Below, piece by piece: positions 1-6,051 of a DNA stretch of 9,083 nt. The notes below the pieces were generated by a model. The model was not told where the DNA came from, ran no database searches, and saw nothing but the letters and a program-made list of their open reading frames with translations. Every line of letters starts with the position of its first letter. Within the stretch, counting starts at the first letter, position 1. The position numbers and the translations under genes are program-made. The stretch spans positions 1 through 9,083 of the forward strand of contig CAJKWD010000038.1 of NCBI GenBank assembly GCA_905203475.1, written 5' to 3'. The DNA is from an uncultured Acholeplasmataceae bacterium (GTDB lineage: Bacteria; Bacillota_I; Bacilli_A; RF39; UBA660).

Positions 1-16
1 ATATTATATAAATACT

Positions 17-316
17 GTGGATAAAAAATTAGAAGAAAAAGATATTCACAACATTTCTCAAACCATTACCAATCATTTGCAACAAATTCAATTTTATCAA
101 CATGAAAGGCTTGTTCACTTGCTTGTAACTGGTATATTTGCCATTCTTGCTATGCTATCTCTAATAGGAGCAATCGCCTGCTGCCATTTAGGATTATTAC
201 TACTATTTTTTCTATTATTATGTCTATTAATTCCATATATTTTCTACTATTATACTTTAGAAAATAGTGTTCAAAAAATGTATGACCAATATTGGAAACT
301 AAAAGAAAAAGAGTGA
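17..316 (+). CDS. Small two-helix membrane protein of unknown function (5' end uncertain)
   Basis: A 99-residue protein that I do not recognise. It has a polar, charged N-terminus (1-33), two closely spaced hydrophobic segments (about 34-55 and 58-78, the second very rich in Leu, Ile and Phe), and a charged C-terminal tail ending in Lys/Glu. This predicts a helical hairpin with both ends on the same side of the membrane. The first usable start is GTG at 17-19, but no Shine-Dalgarno lies in the 16 bases before it and the frame stays open to the left edge (codons from base 2 read Tyr-Tyr-Ile-Asn-Thr). The true start may therefore lie outside the window. The TGA stop shows that TGA is not read as Trp here. 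It is the only plus-strand gene and converges on the oxidoreductase; the terminator stem overlaps its last codons. Coding potential is supported by the membrane pattern and the terminator. Confidence 0.6.
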   Translation: MDKKLEEKDIHNISQTITNHLQQIQFYQHERLVHLLVTGIFAILAMLSLIGAIACCHLGLLLLFFLLLCLLIPYIFYYYTLENSVQKMYDQYWKLKEKE

Positions 317-331
317 AAAACTCTTTTTTTT
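306..331. terminator. Bidirectional intrinsic terminator between convergent genes
   Basis: A perfect 9-bp inverted repeat (AAAAAGAGT at 306-314, ACTCTTTTT at 320-328) closes a 5-base loop. A T run to 331 follows on the plus strand and an A-rich stretch on the other side gives a U-tract on the minus strand. It overlaps the stop of the small membrane protein and lies at the stop of the SDR gene, so it can serve both converging transcripts. Confidence 0.85.
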
Positions 332-1073
332 AACACATACCTGCTCCATCTACTGATAGAATTGCACCTGTAATAAAGCTTGCCTGTGGACTTGCTAGAA
401 ACAAGAAGGCATTAGCAATATCTTCTGGTTCTCCCATTCTTCCAATTGGAATACTATCAATAATTGGTTGAATTACTTCTTTTGGTAATACATCTACCAT
501 TTCTGTATGAATTACTCCAGGAGCGACTGCATTTACACGAATATGATCTTTTCCAAGCTCTCTTGCAAGTGATTTTGTAAGACCATTTACTGCAAACTTA
601 CTGGTTGGATAACCACAACCTGCAGCTTGTCCATAAATACTTACCATAGAACTTGTATTTAAGATTACACCTTCTCCTTGTTTTTTCATATAAGGGACTA
701 CTGCTCTAGAACAGTTAAATACACCTTTTACATTTAAATTTATGATCTTATCAAAATTCTCTTCTGTATAATCGTAAATACTCTCACGAGCAGAGATACC
801 AGCATTATTGACTAAAATATCAATATGTCCATATTTTCCTACAATCTCTTGTATTGCTTCTTCTACGGCGTTTAAATTGGAAATATCTGGATATAAACCC
901 ATTACTTCATAAGAAGCATTTTCTTCTTTCAAACTAGAAACTGCTTTGTCTACTGTTTCAGCACGACTACCAAATAAAACTACTTTGGCTCCATTTTGTA
1001 AAAATTTACGAACAGTAGCAAGGCCAATACCTCTAGTTCCACCTGTTACAACGGCTACTTTTCCTTCTAACAA
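330..1073 (-). CDS. SDR-family NAD(P)-dependent oxidoreductase (FabG/BaiA-like)
   Basis: A classical short-chain dehydrogenase/reductase of 247 residues, the normal family length. The Rossmann motif TGGTRGIG is at 10-17 and NNAG at 89-92. The catalytic tetrad is Asn114, Ser142, Tyr155 and Lys159 (YPTSK), followed by the PG motif at 185-186. The end of the second beta strand reads Gly35-Ser36-Arg37, and with Arg14 this suggests NADP(H) rather than NAD(H). It oxidises or reduces a hydroxyl/keto group; the substrate cannot be read from sequence. Beyond the SDR core, several stretches (GGTRGIG, the FG...VD..L segment, KYG.(I/L)D, GYP.SK, VAPGV..T.M) recall the clostridial 3alpha-hydroxysteroid dehydrogenase BaiA from memory, so a steroid or bile-acid substrate is possible. 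No fab or bai genes lie nearby, so a FabG role is not supported by context. The start is TTG at 1071-1073, fixed by GGAGGA seven bases upstream. It appears monocistronic. Confidence 0.92.
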   Translation of the reverse strand: MLEGKVAVVTGGTRGIGLATVRKFLQNGAKVVLFGSRAETVDKAVSSLKEENASYEVMGLYPDISNLNAVEEAIQEIVGKYGHIDILVNNAGISARESIYDYTEENFDKIINLNVKGVFNCSRAVVPYMKKQGEGVILNTSSMVSIYGQAAGCGYPTSKFAVNGLTKSLARELGKDHIRVNAVAPGVIHTEMVDVLPKEVIQPIIDSIPIGRMGEPEDIANAFLFLASPQASFITGAILSVDGAGMC

Positions 1074-1080
1074 AATTTAT

Positions 1081-1086
1081 TCCTCC
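1081..1086 (-). promoter_or_regulatory. Strong Shine-Dalgarno deciding a TTG start
   Basis: GGAGGA on the minus strand lies seven bases before the TTG codon at 1073-1071. It supports TTG as the true start of the oxidoreductase; no ATG lies between it and the conserved Rossmann motif. Confidence 0.8.
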
Positions 1087-1099
1087 ATTCTATACCTAC

Positions 1100-1108
1100 A
1101 TCATAACA
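1100..1108 (-). promoter_or_regulatory. Probable extended -10 promoter of the SDR gene
   Basis: TGT followed by TATGAT (5 of 6 to consensus) reads on the minus strand just after the ogt terminator. Transcription would start near 1093 and leave a short leader containing the Shine-Dalgarno. The -35 region is not recognisable, because it falls in the terminator. The same ATGTTAT core appears in the ogt promoter. Confidence 0.45.
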
Positions 1109-1115
1109 TAAAATG

Positions 1116-1144
1116 TCAAAAAAAGAAGTAGTTTTCCACTTCTT
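1116..1144 (-). terminator. Intrinsic terminator of the ogt gene
   Basis: On the minus strand the stem AAGAAGT (1144-1138) and ACTTCTT (1129-1123) encloses an 8-base loop and is followed by a run of T. It starts 14 bases after the ogt stop. Outer bases GTCAA and TTGAC (1115-1119 and 1143-1147) are also complementary, so the RNA could form a longer, bulged stem. Confidence 0.8.
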
Positions 1145-1158
1145 GACGTCAACTATGC

Positions 1159-1680
1159 TTATTTTGGTACATAAAACTGTTTCATATCTGCTCCTTCTAA
1201 TTCTAATAGCTTCATTTTCTTATCAATTCCTCCAGCATATCCAGTTAAATTTCCATCTTTTCCTACCACACGATGACAAGGAATTATAATAGAAATGGGA
1301 TTATGTCCTACTGCATTCCCTACTGCTTGAGCTGATACATTGCGATTTCTTGATTGAGAAATAAGATGCGCTATTTCACCATATGTAATAGTTTTTCCAT
1401 AAGGAATAGTACATAGTATATTCCAAACGCTCTTTTGAAACTCACTCCCACTTGGTAATAATGGAAGTGTTTTAAGATTTGGTTTCTTCCTCTGAAAATA
1501 ATTATCTAACCATACTTCAGTCGCTTTTAGAACAGGCGTCAATTCGTATTTTACATCATGACCTGTAATTGTATTAGCAAAATACTTTTGTCCTTCAATC
1601 CATAGGCCTATTAAAGCATGTTCATTGCTTACTAATAATATCTTACCAATAGGCGAATTATAATGAGTTTGATATAACAT
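1159..1680 (-). CDS. ogt: Methylated-DNA--[protein]-cysteine S-methyltransferase
   Basis: A suicide DNA-repair protein that transfers the alkyl group from O6-alkylguanine to its own cysteine. It has 173 residues, typical for single-domain Ogt. The active-site motif PCHRVVG is at 134-140 with acceptor Cys135 and His136. Asn127 (in HNP) and Glu162 (in ELEG) complete the usual Asn-Cys-His-Glu network. The helix-turn-helix segment SAQAVGNAVG (116-125) has Gln118 where human AGT has the Arg128 finger that fills the gap left by the flipped base. The N-terminal RNase H-like domain covers about 1-80. The ATG start is preceded by AAAGGA at a spacing of eight bases. It has its own promoter and terminator, so it is a monocistronic repair gene. 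There is no Ada-type regulatory domain or AlkA partner in the window. Confidence 0.96.
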   Translation of the reverse strand: MLYQTHYNSPIGKILLVSNEHALIGLWIEGQKYFANTITGHDVKYELTPVLKATEVWLDNYFQRKKPNLKTLPLLPSGSEFQKSVWNILCTIPYGKTITYGEIAHLISQSRNRNVSAQAVGNAVGHNPISIIIPCHRVVGKDGNLTGYAGGIDKKMKLLELEGADMKQFYVPK

Positions 1681-1705
1681 AATACGATTCCTTTCAACTA
1701 TTAAC

Positions 1706-1714
1706 AGTATAACA
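1706..1714 (-). promoter_or_regulatory. Probable extended -10 promoter of ogt
   Basis: TGT followed by TATACT (5 of 6 to consensus) reads on the minus strand, with transcription expected to begin about 20 bases before the ATG. No good -35 hexamer is visible 16-18 bases upstream, which fits an extended -10 promoter. Confidence 0.5.
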
Positions 1715-1754
1715 TAAGATTTAAATAAAACAGTTTAATCATATTAAAAAAATG

Positions 1755-1783
1755 TAAATAAAAACCGTTGAAAATCAACGGTT
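1755..1783 (-). terminator. Intrinsic terminator of tRNA-Ala
   Basis: On the minus strand AACCGTTGA (1783-1775) pairs perfectly with TCAACGGTT (1771-1763) around a three-base loop (or 8 bp around five bases), followed by a T-rich tract. It begins about 10 bases after the encoded CCA end. Confidence 0.85.
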
Positions 1784-1793
1784 GTTTTCATAT

Positions 1794-1870
1794 TGGTGGA
1801 GGATGTGGGATTCGAACCCGCGACCCCCTGCGTGCAAGGCAGATGCTCTAGCCAACTGAGCTAATCCCCC
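1794..1870 (-). tRNA. tRNA-Ala (anticodon UGC)
   Basis: A 77-base cloverleaf including an encoded 3' CCA (1796-1794). The acceptor stem is GGGGGAT with ATCCTCC and contains the G3:U70 wobble pair, the alanine identity element. The D-stem is GCTC/GAGC, the anticodon loop CTTGCAC carries TGC, and the T-loop is TTCGAAT. All stems close except one position: T-stem residues C50 and A64 (GCGGG against CCCAC) form a C-A mismatch. T27 and G43 make a wobble pair in the anticodon stem. It is flanked by its own consensus promoter and terminator, so it is transcribed as a single tRNA. Confidence 0.96.
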
Positions 1871-1893
1871 ACGTCTTTTTTGAAGACAAATAG

Positions 1894-1923
1894 ATTATAG
1901 CATATCGTTTTTTTAATTGTCAA
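1894..1923 (-). promoter_or_regulatory. Consensus sigma-A promoter of tRNA-Ala
   Basis: On the minus strand TTGACA (1923-1918) and TATAAT (1899-1894) are both perfect, separated by 18 bases, with a TGC extended -10 element directly before TATAAT. The expected transcription start is near 1887, giving a leader of about 16 bases that could form a small GTCTT/AAGAC hairpin before the tRNA. Confidence 0.88.
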
Positions 1924-1943
1924 CTATTTTTTCTTATTTTTCA

Positions 1944-1972
1944 AAGAAAAAAGAAGATTTGTATCTTCTTTT
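1944..1972 (-). terminator. Intrinsic terminator of the 505-residue membrane protein gene
   Basis: AAAAGAAGAT (1972-1963 on the minus strand) pairs perfectly over 10 bp with ATCTTCTTTT (1958-1949) around a four-base loop. A T-rich tail follows. The stem begins inside the TAA stop codon. Confidence 0.82.
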
Positions 1973-3488
1973 ATTGAGCAATGAAATAATTTGCTAGTAA
2001 TTGTTGGAACCAAGTTGATAGTTTTTGTTCATCTGCCTTTGTCATTTCTCTACTACCTTCTGTATCAACATTAATATCTTCTTCATTTTTAATTGTATTT
2101 GTGTCTGTAATTTCAAAAGATAGTAAATTTTGATTATTATTGTTTAATATTTCACATTGGAATGTTGAATCGGTTTGATTTCCAGCTTTGTTAGCATTCA
2201 TATGACAAGCTAATATCATATTTTTATCCATATTGAACGTGATATCAAAATTAGCTTTTGTATCTTGATAAGAACCTTTTCCTGTTCCTAAACTTTTTCC
2301 ATTTTTATCTTTTAAATTAATCTCAAATTTTTCCAAGTCACCTGTAATTTCAATAGTACTAATAACTTGTTCATTTTCAATCACTTCAAATTCTTTTGTT
2401 TTTCCATCTGTGAAAGCTATTCCACTTTCTTTTTTGGTATATGAATCAGTAACTGTTAATGCATATTTTACTGGTTCATGAGAAAATTTTGTAACATAAG
2501 TTATAAAATTCAAAACAGAAGAATCTTTATTGTCCACTTCTTGTTTTTTATAATTTTTAAATTCTGGTGAAATACGATTCATAATTTTATTTGCTTTAGT
2601 ATCTTTCTTTAAATCGCGAATGACTTGATCAAATAATTCATTTGCTCGTTTCGCATCCAATGTTAATGAAACCTTTTTTACTTCTTTATCTTCTCCATCA
2701 ATTTTTACTTTAACATTACTTATTTTAAAATCTTTTTTGGTTACATGTTGATATAAACTCTTTTTTATAACATCAACAATATAATTATAATCATCCATAC
2801 TTGTCTCTTGTAATGAATCAAAAATATCTAATTGATCTAATTCTAAGTAATCAGAAGCAATTTCTTTTATCAATATATATTGATTACTATCTTCATTATA
2901 ATAAGTAATATTCGTTAATTCTTTTCCATTTAAACTTGGTATTAATTTAAAATAAAGTTTTTTTTCTTCAATATTTTGTTGATATTCATATTGAAATTCT
3001 GTATTTTCTAAATTCGTTAATAATTGTGTTAATTCTGGATAGACTCCTATAGAACCATAAGCTTCTAAAATATCAGAATTTATTTTTACAGACATTGTTC
3101 CATTTAGCTTAAAATTATCTTTTACATCTGTTTTATATTTACTAACATCAGCATTGAAAGCATTCATTTTTTTATTTAATGAATCAATAGATGAAACTAA
3201 TATTCTCTTCGGATTAGAAGAAAATACATAATATCCTACAAAACTAATTACAATTAATACAATGGCAGCTAAAATAACAAATATTTTTGGCGAACTCTTT
3301 TGTAACTTTTTTTCATCAGCTTGTTTTCTTTCTTCTAAGCTTGGTTGTTTTACACTTTTATTTTTTGTTTTTTCTACTTTCGGTGTCACTTCTTCTTTTG
3401 CTTCTCCCACTTGAAAATCTACTTCTTTAGATGGCTCTAAATGAGGTATTTCTTCTTGTTTTTTCACCTTTTTATTGTCTTCTGTCAT
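1971..3488 (-). CDS. Single-pass membrane protein with large extracellular domain, function unknown
   Basis: I do not recognise this 505-residue protein. Numbered from ATG at 3488: residues 1-67 are a highly charged Lys/Glu-rich, probably disordered cytoplasmic tail; 68-89 are a transmembrane helix preceded by Lys; and about 90-505 is an extracellular domain of alternating short beta strands and Asn/Lys/Asp-rich turns. Two cysteines (Cys428, Cys445) in the outer part could form a disulfide. No catalytic motif, LPxTG anchor or repeat is evident. A longer start (GTG at 3497, three residues more) is possible, but AAGGAG overlaps that codon and sits eight bases before ATG 3488, which decides the start. 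It has its own promoter with an inverted repeat, and its own terminator, so it is monocistronic. Lying beside envelope genes, it may be a cell-surface or sensory protein, but that is only inference. Confidence 0.88.
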   Translation of the reverse strand: MTEDNKKVKKQEEIPHLEPSKEVDFQVGEAKEEVTPKVEKTKNKSVKQPSLEERKQADEKKLQKSSPKIFVILAAIVLIVISFVGYYVFSSNPKRILVSSIDSLNKKMNAFNADVSKYKTDVKDNFKLNGTMSVKINSDILEAYGSIGVYPELTQLLTNLENTEFQYEYQQNIEEKKLYFKLIPSLNGKELTNITYYNEDSNQYILIKEIASDYLELDQLDIFDSLQETSMDDYNYIVDVIKKSLYQHVTKKDFKISNVKVKIDGEDKEVKKVSLTLDAKRANELFDQVIRDLKKDTKANKIMNRISPEFKNYKKQEVDNKDSSVLNFITYVTKFSHEPVKYALTVTDSYTKKESGIAFTDGKTKEFEVIENEQVISTIEITGDLEKFEINLKDKNGKSLGTGKGSYQDTKANFDITFNMDKNMILACHMNANKAGNQTDSTFQCEILNNNNQNLLSFEITDTNTIKNEEDINVDTEGSREMTKADEQKLSTWFQQLLANYFIAQ

Positions 3489-3496
3489 ATGACACA

Positions 3497-3502
3497 CTCC
3501 TT
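3497..3502 (-). promoter_or_regulatory. Shine-Dalgarno choosing the ATG at 3488
   Basis: AAGGAG on the minus strand lies eight bases upstream of ATG 3488-3486. Its last base is the first base of the alternative GTG start at 3497, so a ribosome bound here would use the ATG. Confidence 0.75.
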
Positions 3503-3510
3503 ATGTTTTC

Positions 3511-3539
3511 ATTATACTATAAAAAGAAATCTTTGTATA
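3511..3539 (-). promoter_or_regulatory. Predicted promoter of the 505-residue membrane protein gene
   Basis: On the minus strand a perfect TATAAT (3516-3511) is 17 bases downstream of TATACA (3539-3534; 4 of 6 to TTGACA). The start of transcription would fall near 3504, only a few bases before the Shine-Dalgarno. The spacer is occupied by an inverted repeat described separately. Confidence 0.6.
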
Positions 3540-3540
3540 G
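3517..3540. repeat. 24-bp interrupted palindrome in the promoter spacer (candidate operator)
   Basis: The arms CTATA-A-AAAGA (3517-3527) and TCTTT-G-TATAG (3530-3540) match in 10 of 11 positions around a two-base centre. The dyad fills the space between the -10 and -35 hexamers and overlaps the -35. No T run follows, so it is not an obvious terminator for the gene upstream. A repressor-binding role is inference, because AT-rich DNA makes such dyads easier by chance. Confidence 0.45.
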
Positions 3541-3544
3541 AAAT

Positions 3545-5053
3545 TTAACTCTGTTTTTCATTTCTTTTTATATCCTTCACTAACCCAAACTGATATCCTT
3601 TCTTTTTCATTGTTTTGATAAATTCATCTAACGCTTCATAGTTACCTTTATTCTTAGGATGCAACAAATATATTGCCCCATTATGATATCTTTTTAATAA
3701 ACGATTGAGTGTTTCTTCTTTTGAAATATCTTCTCCAAAATCATAGTGATCAGCACTCCAAAAATAAGTAGAATAACCTAGATCACTCACTATTTTTAAA
3801 CTTCTTTCACTCCATTCTCCTTTTGGTTCTCGATATATTTTATCCATTTCCGTTCCAGTAATTTGGTGATATATATTTTCTACATCTTTTATCTCTTTTA
3901 CATATTCATCAAACGTTTCTTTGGTTGCTAAACTAGGCATACTCTTATGATGATGAGTATGATTACCAATGCTATGTCCTGCTTTTACCATATCTTTTAT
4001 CAATGAATCATTACTAGCCATATAACTTTGACAGAGAAAAAAAGTTGCTTTCACCTGATTTTGATTTAAAACATCAACAATTTCTTTCATATAAGTTTCA
4101 TTACTACCCTCATCAAAAGTTAAATAAATTATTTTTTTATTTTCACCTAAGTGATAGGCATGATACTTTTCTAATGATTTACCACCATTACCACCTAATG
4201 GTCTTTTATGATCCAATTTATTATCTGACCACCAACCCTTTGTTTGGTTATCTAATTTATCATATTCTTCTTTATATGTTTCGTGTTTTATAACATATAC
4301 TTGTCTTTCTTTTTTCACCGTATTTCCACTGGAATCGGTTACTTGATATTTTACTTGATAAATACCAGGCTGGTTTTTAATATTGTCTCTCACAATAACA
4401 TTTTTTGTAATATCATGATCGATATTATCAATAGCAATATATCCTGGTTCTTCATATTTCTCATCAATATATAATGTGATTGCTTCATAACCTTTTAATT
4501 CTAAAGTTGGCTTCTCATTGTCTTTCACAATTACTTTTCTTTTTGCTACGGTTGTATTACCGCTTTTATCCGTTACTTCGTATTTAATAACATAAATACC
4601 AAAGCGTTTCGGATCTACTTCCCCACTTGTAATAACTTGATTACTTAAATCATTATTTTCAACATCTACTGCAGTATATCCTGGTTCTTCATATGATGTG
4701 TTTAATGCGACATATTCTATGTCATTTCCTTTTAATGTAATGGTTGGCGCTTCTTTATTTTTTACAATCACTGTTCTACTTTTCTTACGGACCATCCCAA
4801 TTCTGTTTTTCAATTCGTAAACTAATTCATAGGTTCCAATTTGGTTAGTATCAACTTTTCCATGTATTTTTACTTTGGCTGGTTTTCCCATAATAGTCGC
4901 ACTAACTCCTGGATCATGAAATGATTTTTTGTATTCGATAACTATCGTTTCTTTTCCTTTTAATTTTAATTGCATACATAAATACGTACTAAGAAAAAAT
5001 AAACTCATAACGATTGGAATACTCAGTAGTAATATCAATCCTTTATCTTTCAT
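3545..5053 (-). CDS. Membrane-anchored PdaA-like polysaccharide deacetylase with three Ig-like repeats
   Basis: Predicted CE4 (NodB-fold) metal-dependent de-N-acetylase acting on a cell-wall polymer outside the membrane. The 502 residues comprise an N-terminal signal anchor (5-27), three DUF5011-type bacterial Ig-like repeats (about 33-99, 103-177, 181-256; the last two share EEPGY near the start and VTD.SGNT near the end), a linker, and a catalytic domain (about 270-497). The pre-domain WW..N..DH.RP and YHAYHLG segments match the PdaA subgroup (muramic delta-lactam de-N-acetylases). Motif 1 is TFDEG (312-316): base Asp314 is kept and the second metal Asp is Glu315. Motif 2 is HTHHH (365-369), motif 3 starts at Arg408 (REPKG), FWS is at 431-433, and motif 5 is LLHP (463-466). 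The ATG is preceded by AGAGGTG. Only a weak promoter (TTGAAT near 5100) is visible, so read-through from the GT2 operon is possible. PdaA makes spore cortex lactam, but the Ig repeats suggest vegetative wall binding. The exact substrate is unknown. Confidence 0.9.
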   Translation of the reverse strand: MKDKGLILLLSIPIVMSLFFLSTYLCMQLKLKGKETIVIEYKKSFHDPGVSATIMGKPAKVKIHGKVDTNQIGTYELVYELKNRIGMVRKKSRTVIVKNKEAPTITLKGNDIEYVALNTSYEEPGYTAVDVENNDLSNQVITSGEVDPKRFGIYVIKYEVTDKSGNTTVAKRKVIVKDNEKPTLELKGYEAITLYIDEKYEEPGYIAIDNIDHDITKNVIVRDNIKNQPGIYQVKYQVTDSSGNTVKKERQVYVIKHETYKEEYDKLDNQTKGWWSDNKLDHKRPLGGNGGKSLEKYHAYHLGENKKIIYLTFDEGSNETYMKEIVDVLNQNQVKATFFLCQSYMASNDSLIKDMVKAGHSIGNHTHHHKSMPSLATKETFDEYVKEIKDVENIYHQITGTEMDKIYREPKGEWSERSLKIVSDLGYSTYFWSADHYDFGEDISKEETLNRLLKRYHNGAIYLLHPKNKGNYEALDEFIKTMKKKGYQFGLVKDIKRNEKQS

Positions 5054-5097
5054 GAGAACACCTCTATTACAACATATTCTAAAAATAATAAGACATT

Positions 5098-5126
5098 CAA
5101 AAAGAGGAGTTACTCTTCCTCCTCTT
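5098..5126 (-). terminator. Probable intrinsic terminator at the end of the GT2 operon
   Basis: On the minus strand AAGAGGAG (5126-5119) pairs with CTCCTCTT (5109-5102) around a nine-base loop, followed by a short T run. The stem lies partly inside the coding sequence for the acidic Glu tail. The short U-tract makes it weaker than the others here, so some read-through into the deacetylase gene is likely. Confidence 0.6.
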
Positions 5127-6051
5127 CACTAGATTCTCTTAAAATATAAATTGGACGATGTTTTGTCTCTAAATACGTTTTAGAAAGATATTCACCAATA
5201 ATTCCCGTACAAAATAATTGAATACCACTTAAGAAAAACATAATACAAACCATAGATGGCCATCCACTCGTTGGATCTGACCAGATTAAAGTACGTACAA
5301 TGATAACGATTATCATTAAGAATGAAATCAAACAGAAAAGTAGACCAACAATTGCGGCAATTGCTAAAGGAACAGTTGAGAAACCGACAATTCCTTCTAC
5401 CGCATAAGCAAATAACTTCCAAAAGTTAAACTTCGTATTACCGGCAGAACGTTCTGGATTTTCATATGTAATCCATTTAGTTTTAAAACCGATAAAACTA
5501 AACAGTCCTTTTGAATAACGATTATATTCTTTCATATTAATAATTTCTTTGACTACTTTTCTTTTCATCAAACGATAATCTCTGGCTCCATCTACCATCT
5601 CTACTTTAGAAATTTTATTAATGATGTGATAAAACCACTTTGTAAATGTTTTTCGAAAGAAAGAATAACCATTACGACTTGTACTCTTAGTAGCTACGAC
5701 ATCATATCCTTCTTTGGTAATGCCTGCGTACATTTCTTCTAACAATTTAGGTGGATCTTGTAAATCTACATCCATTAATGTGATATATTTTCCTGTAGCA
5801 GCTTCTAATCCTGCATAAATAGCAGCTTCTTTGCCAAAATTCCTAGAAAATGATAAATAGTGAACTTCTTCATCTTTCTCATGTAATTTTTTCATTAATT
5901 CCAAGGAACGATCTTTTGAACCATCATCCACAAACCATAACTCAAAACATACATCTTTCATTTTCTGTTCTTGTTTTTTGATTTCTTCATAAAATAGTGG
6001 AATACTTTCTTCCTCATTATAACATGGTACAACAATCGAAATTTTATCCAT
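5110..6051 (-). CDS. GT2 membrane glycosyltransferase, CsbB/GtrB-type (polyprenyl-phosphate sugar synthase)
   Basis: Predicted to load a sugar from a nucleotide donor onto undecaprenyl phosphate at the inner face of the membrane. The 313 residues show the GT-A pattern of the DPM1-like subgroup: SIVVPCYNEE (5-14), VDDGS (41-45), the metal-binding Asp94-Val-Asp96 within a DVDLQDPP stretch, ARDYRLM (156-162), and RYSKGLFSFIGF (178-189). Two C-terminal transmembrane helices follow (about 228-253 and 264-286), then a cytoplasmic tail ending in five Glu. Length and two-helix layout fit CsbB, YkcC and GtrB. Its ATG overlaps the stop of the YfhO gene by one base (TAATG), so the two are translationally coupled and should act together; CsbB and YfhO jointly glycosylate lipoteichoic acid in Bacillus subtilis. 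The sugar (GlcNAc in CsbB) cannot be read from sequence. It is the last gene of its operon. Confidence 0.94.
   Translation of the reverse strand: MDKISIVVPCYNEEESIPLFYEEIKKQEQKMKDVCFELWFVDDGSKDRSLELMKKLHEKDEEVHYLSFSRNFGKEAAIYAGLEAATGKYITLMDVDLQDPPKLLEEMYAGITKEGYDVVATKSTSRNGYSFFRKTFTKWFYHIINKISKVEMVDGARDYRLMKRKVVKEIINMKEYNRYSKGLFSFIGFKTKWITYENPERSAGNTKFNFWKLFAYAVEGIVGFSTVPLAIAAIVGLLFCLISFLMIIVIIVRTLIWSDPTSGWPSMVCIMFFLSGIQLFCTGIIGEYLSKTYLETKHRPIYILRESSEEEEE

Noticed and set aside
1089..1119. TTGACA (1119-1114) as the -35 of an SDR promoter with TATAGA (1094-1089) as its -10
   Set aside because: The spacer is 19 bases and transcription would begin inside the Shine-Dalgarno; the extended TATGAT element at 1105-1100 gives a workable leader.
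3495..3497. GTG start for the 505-residue membrane protein (three extra residues)
   Set aside because: The Shine-Dalgarno AAGGAG overlaps this GTG and is ideally spaced for ATG 3488.
4045..4474. Plus-strand open frames opposite the deacetylase
   Set aside because: They are antisense to a gene with clear domain motifs, lack ribosome sites, and their hydrophobic Tyr/Phe/Leu-rich products are typical of complement reading of AT-rich genes.
5192..5422. Minus-strand open frame of 76 codons inside the GT2 gene
   Set aside because: It overlaps the two membrane helices of the GT2 in another frame and has no ribosome site or recognisable protein features.
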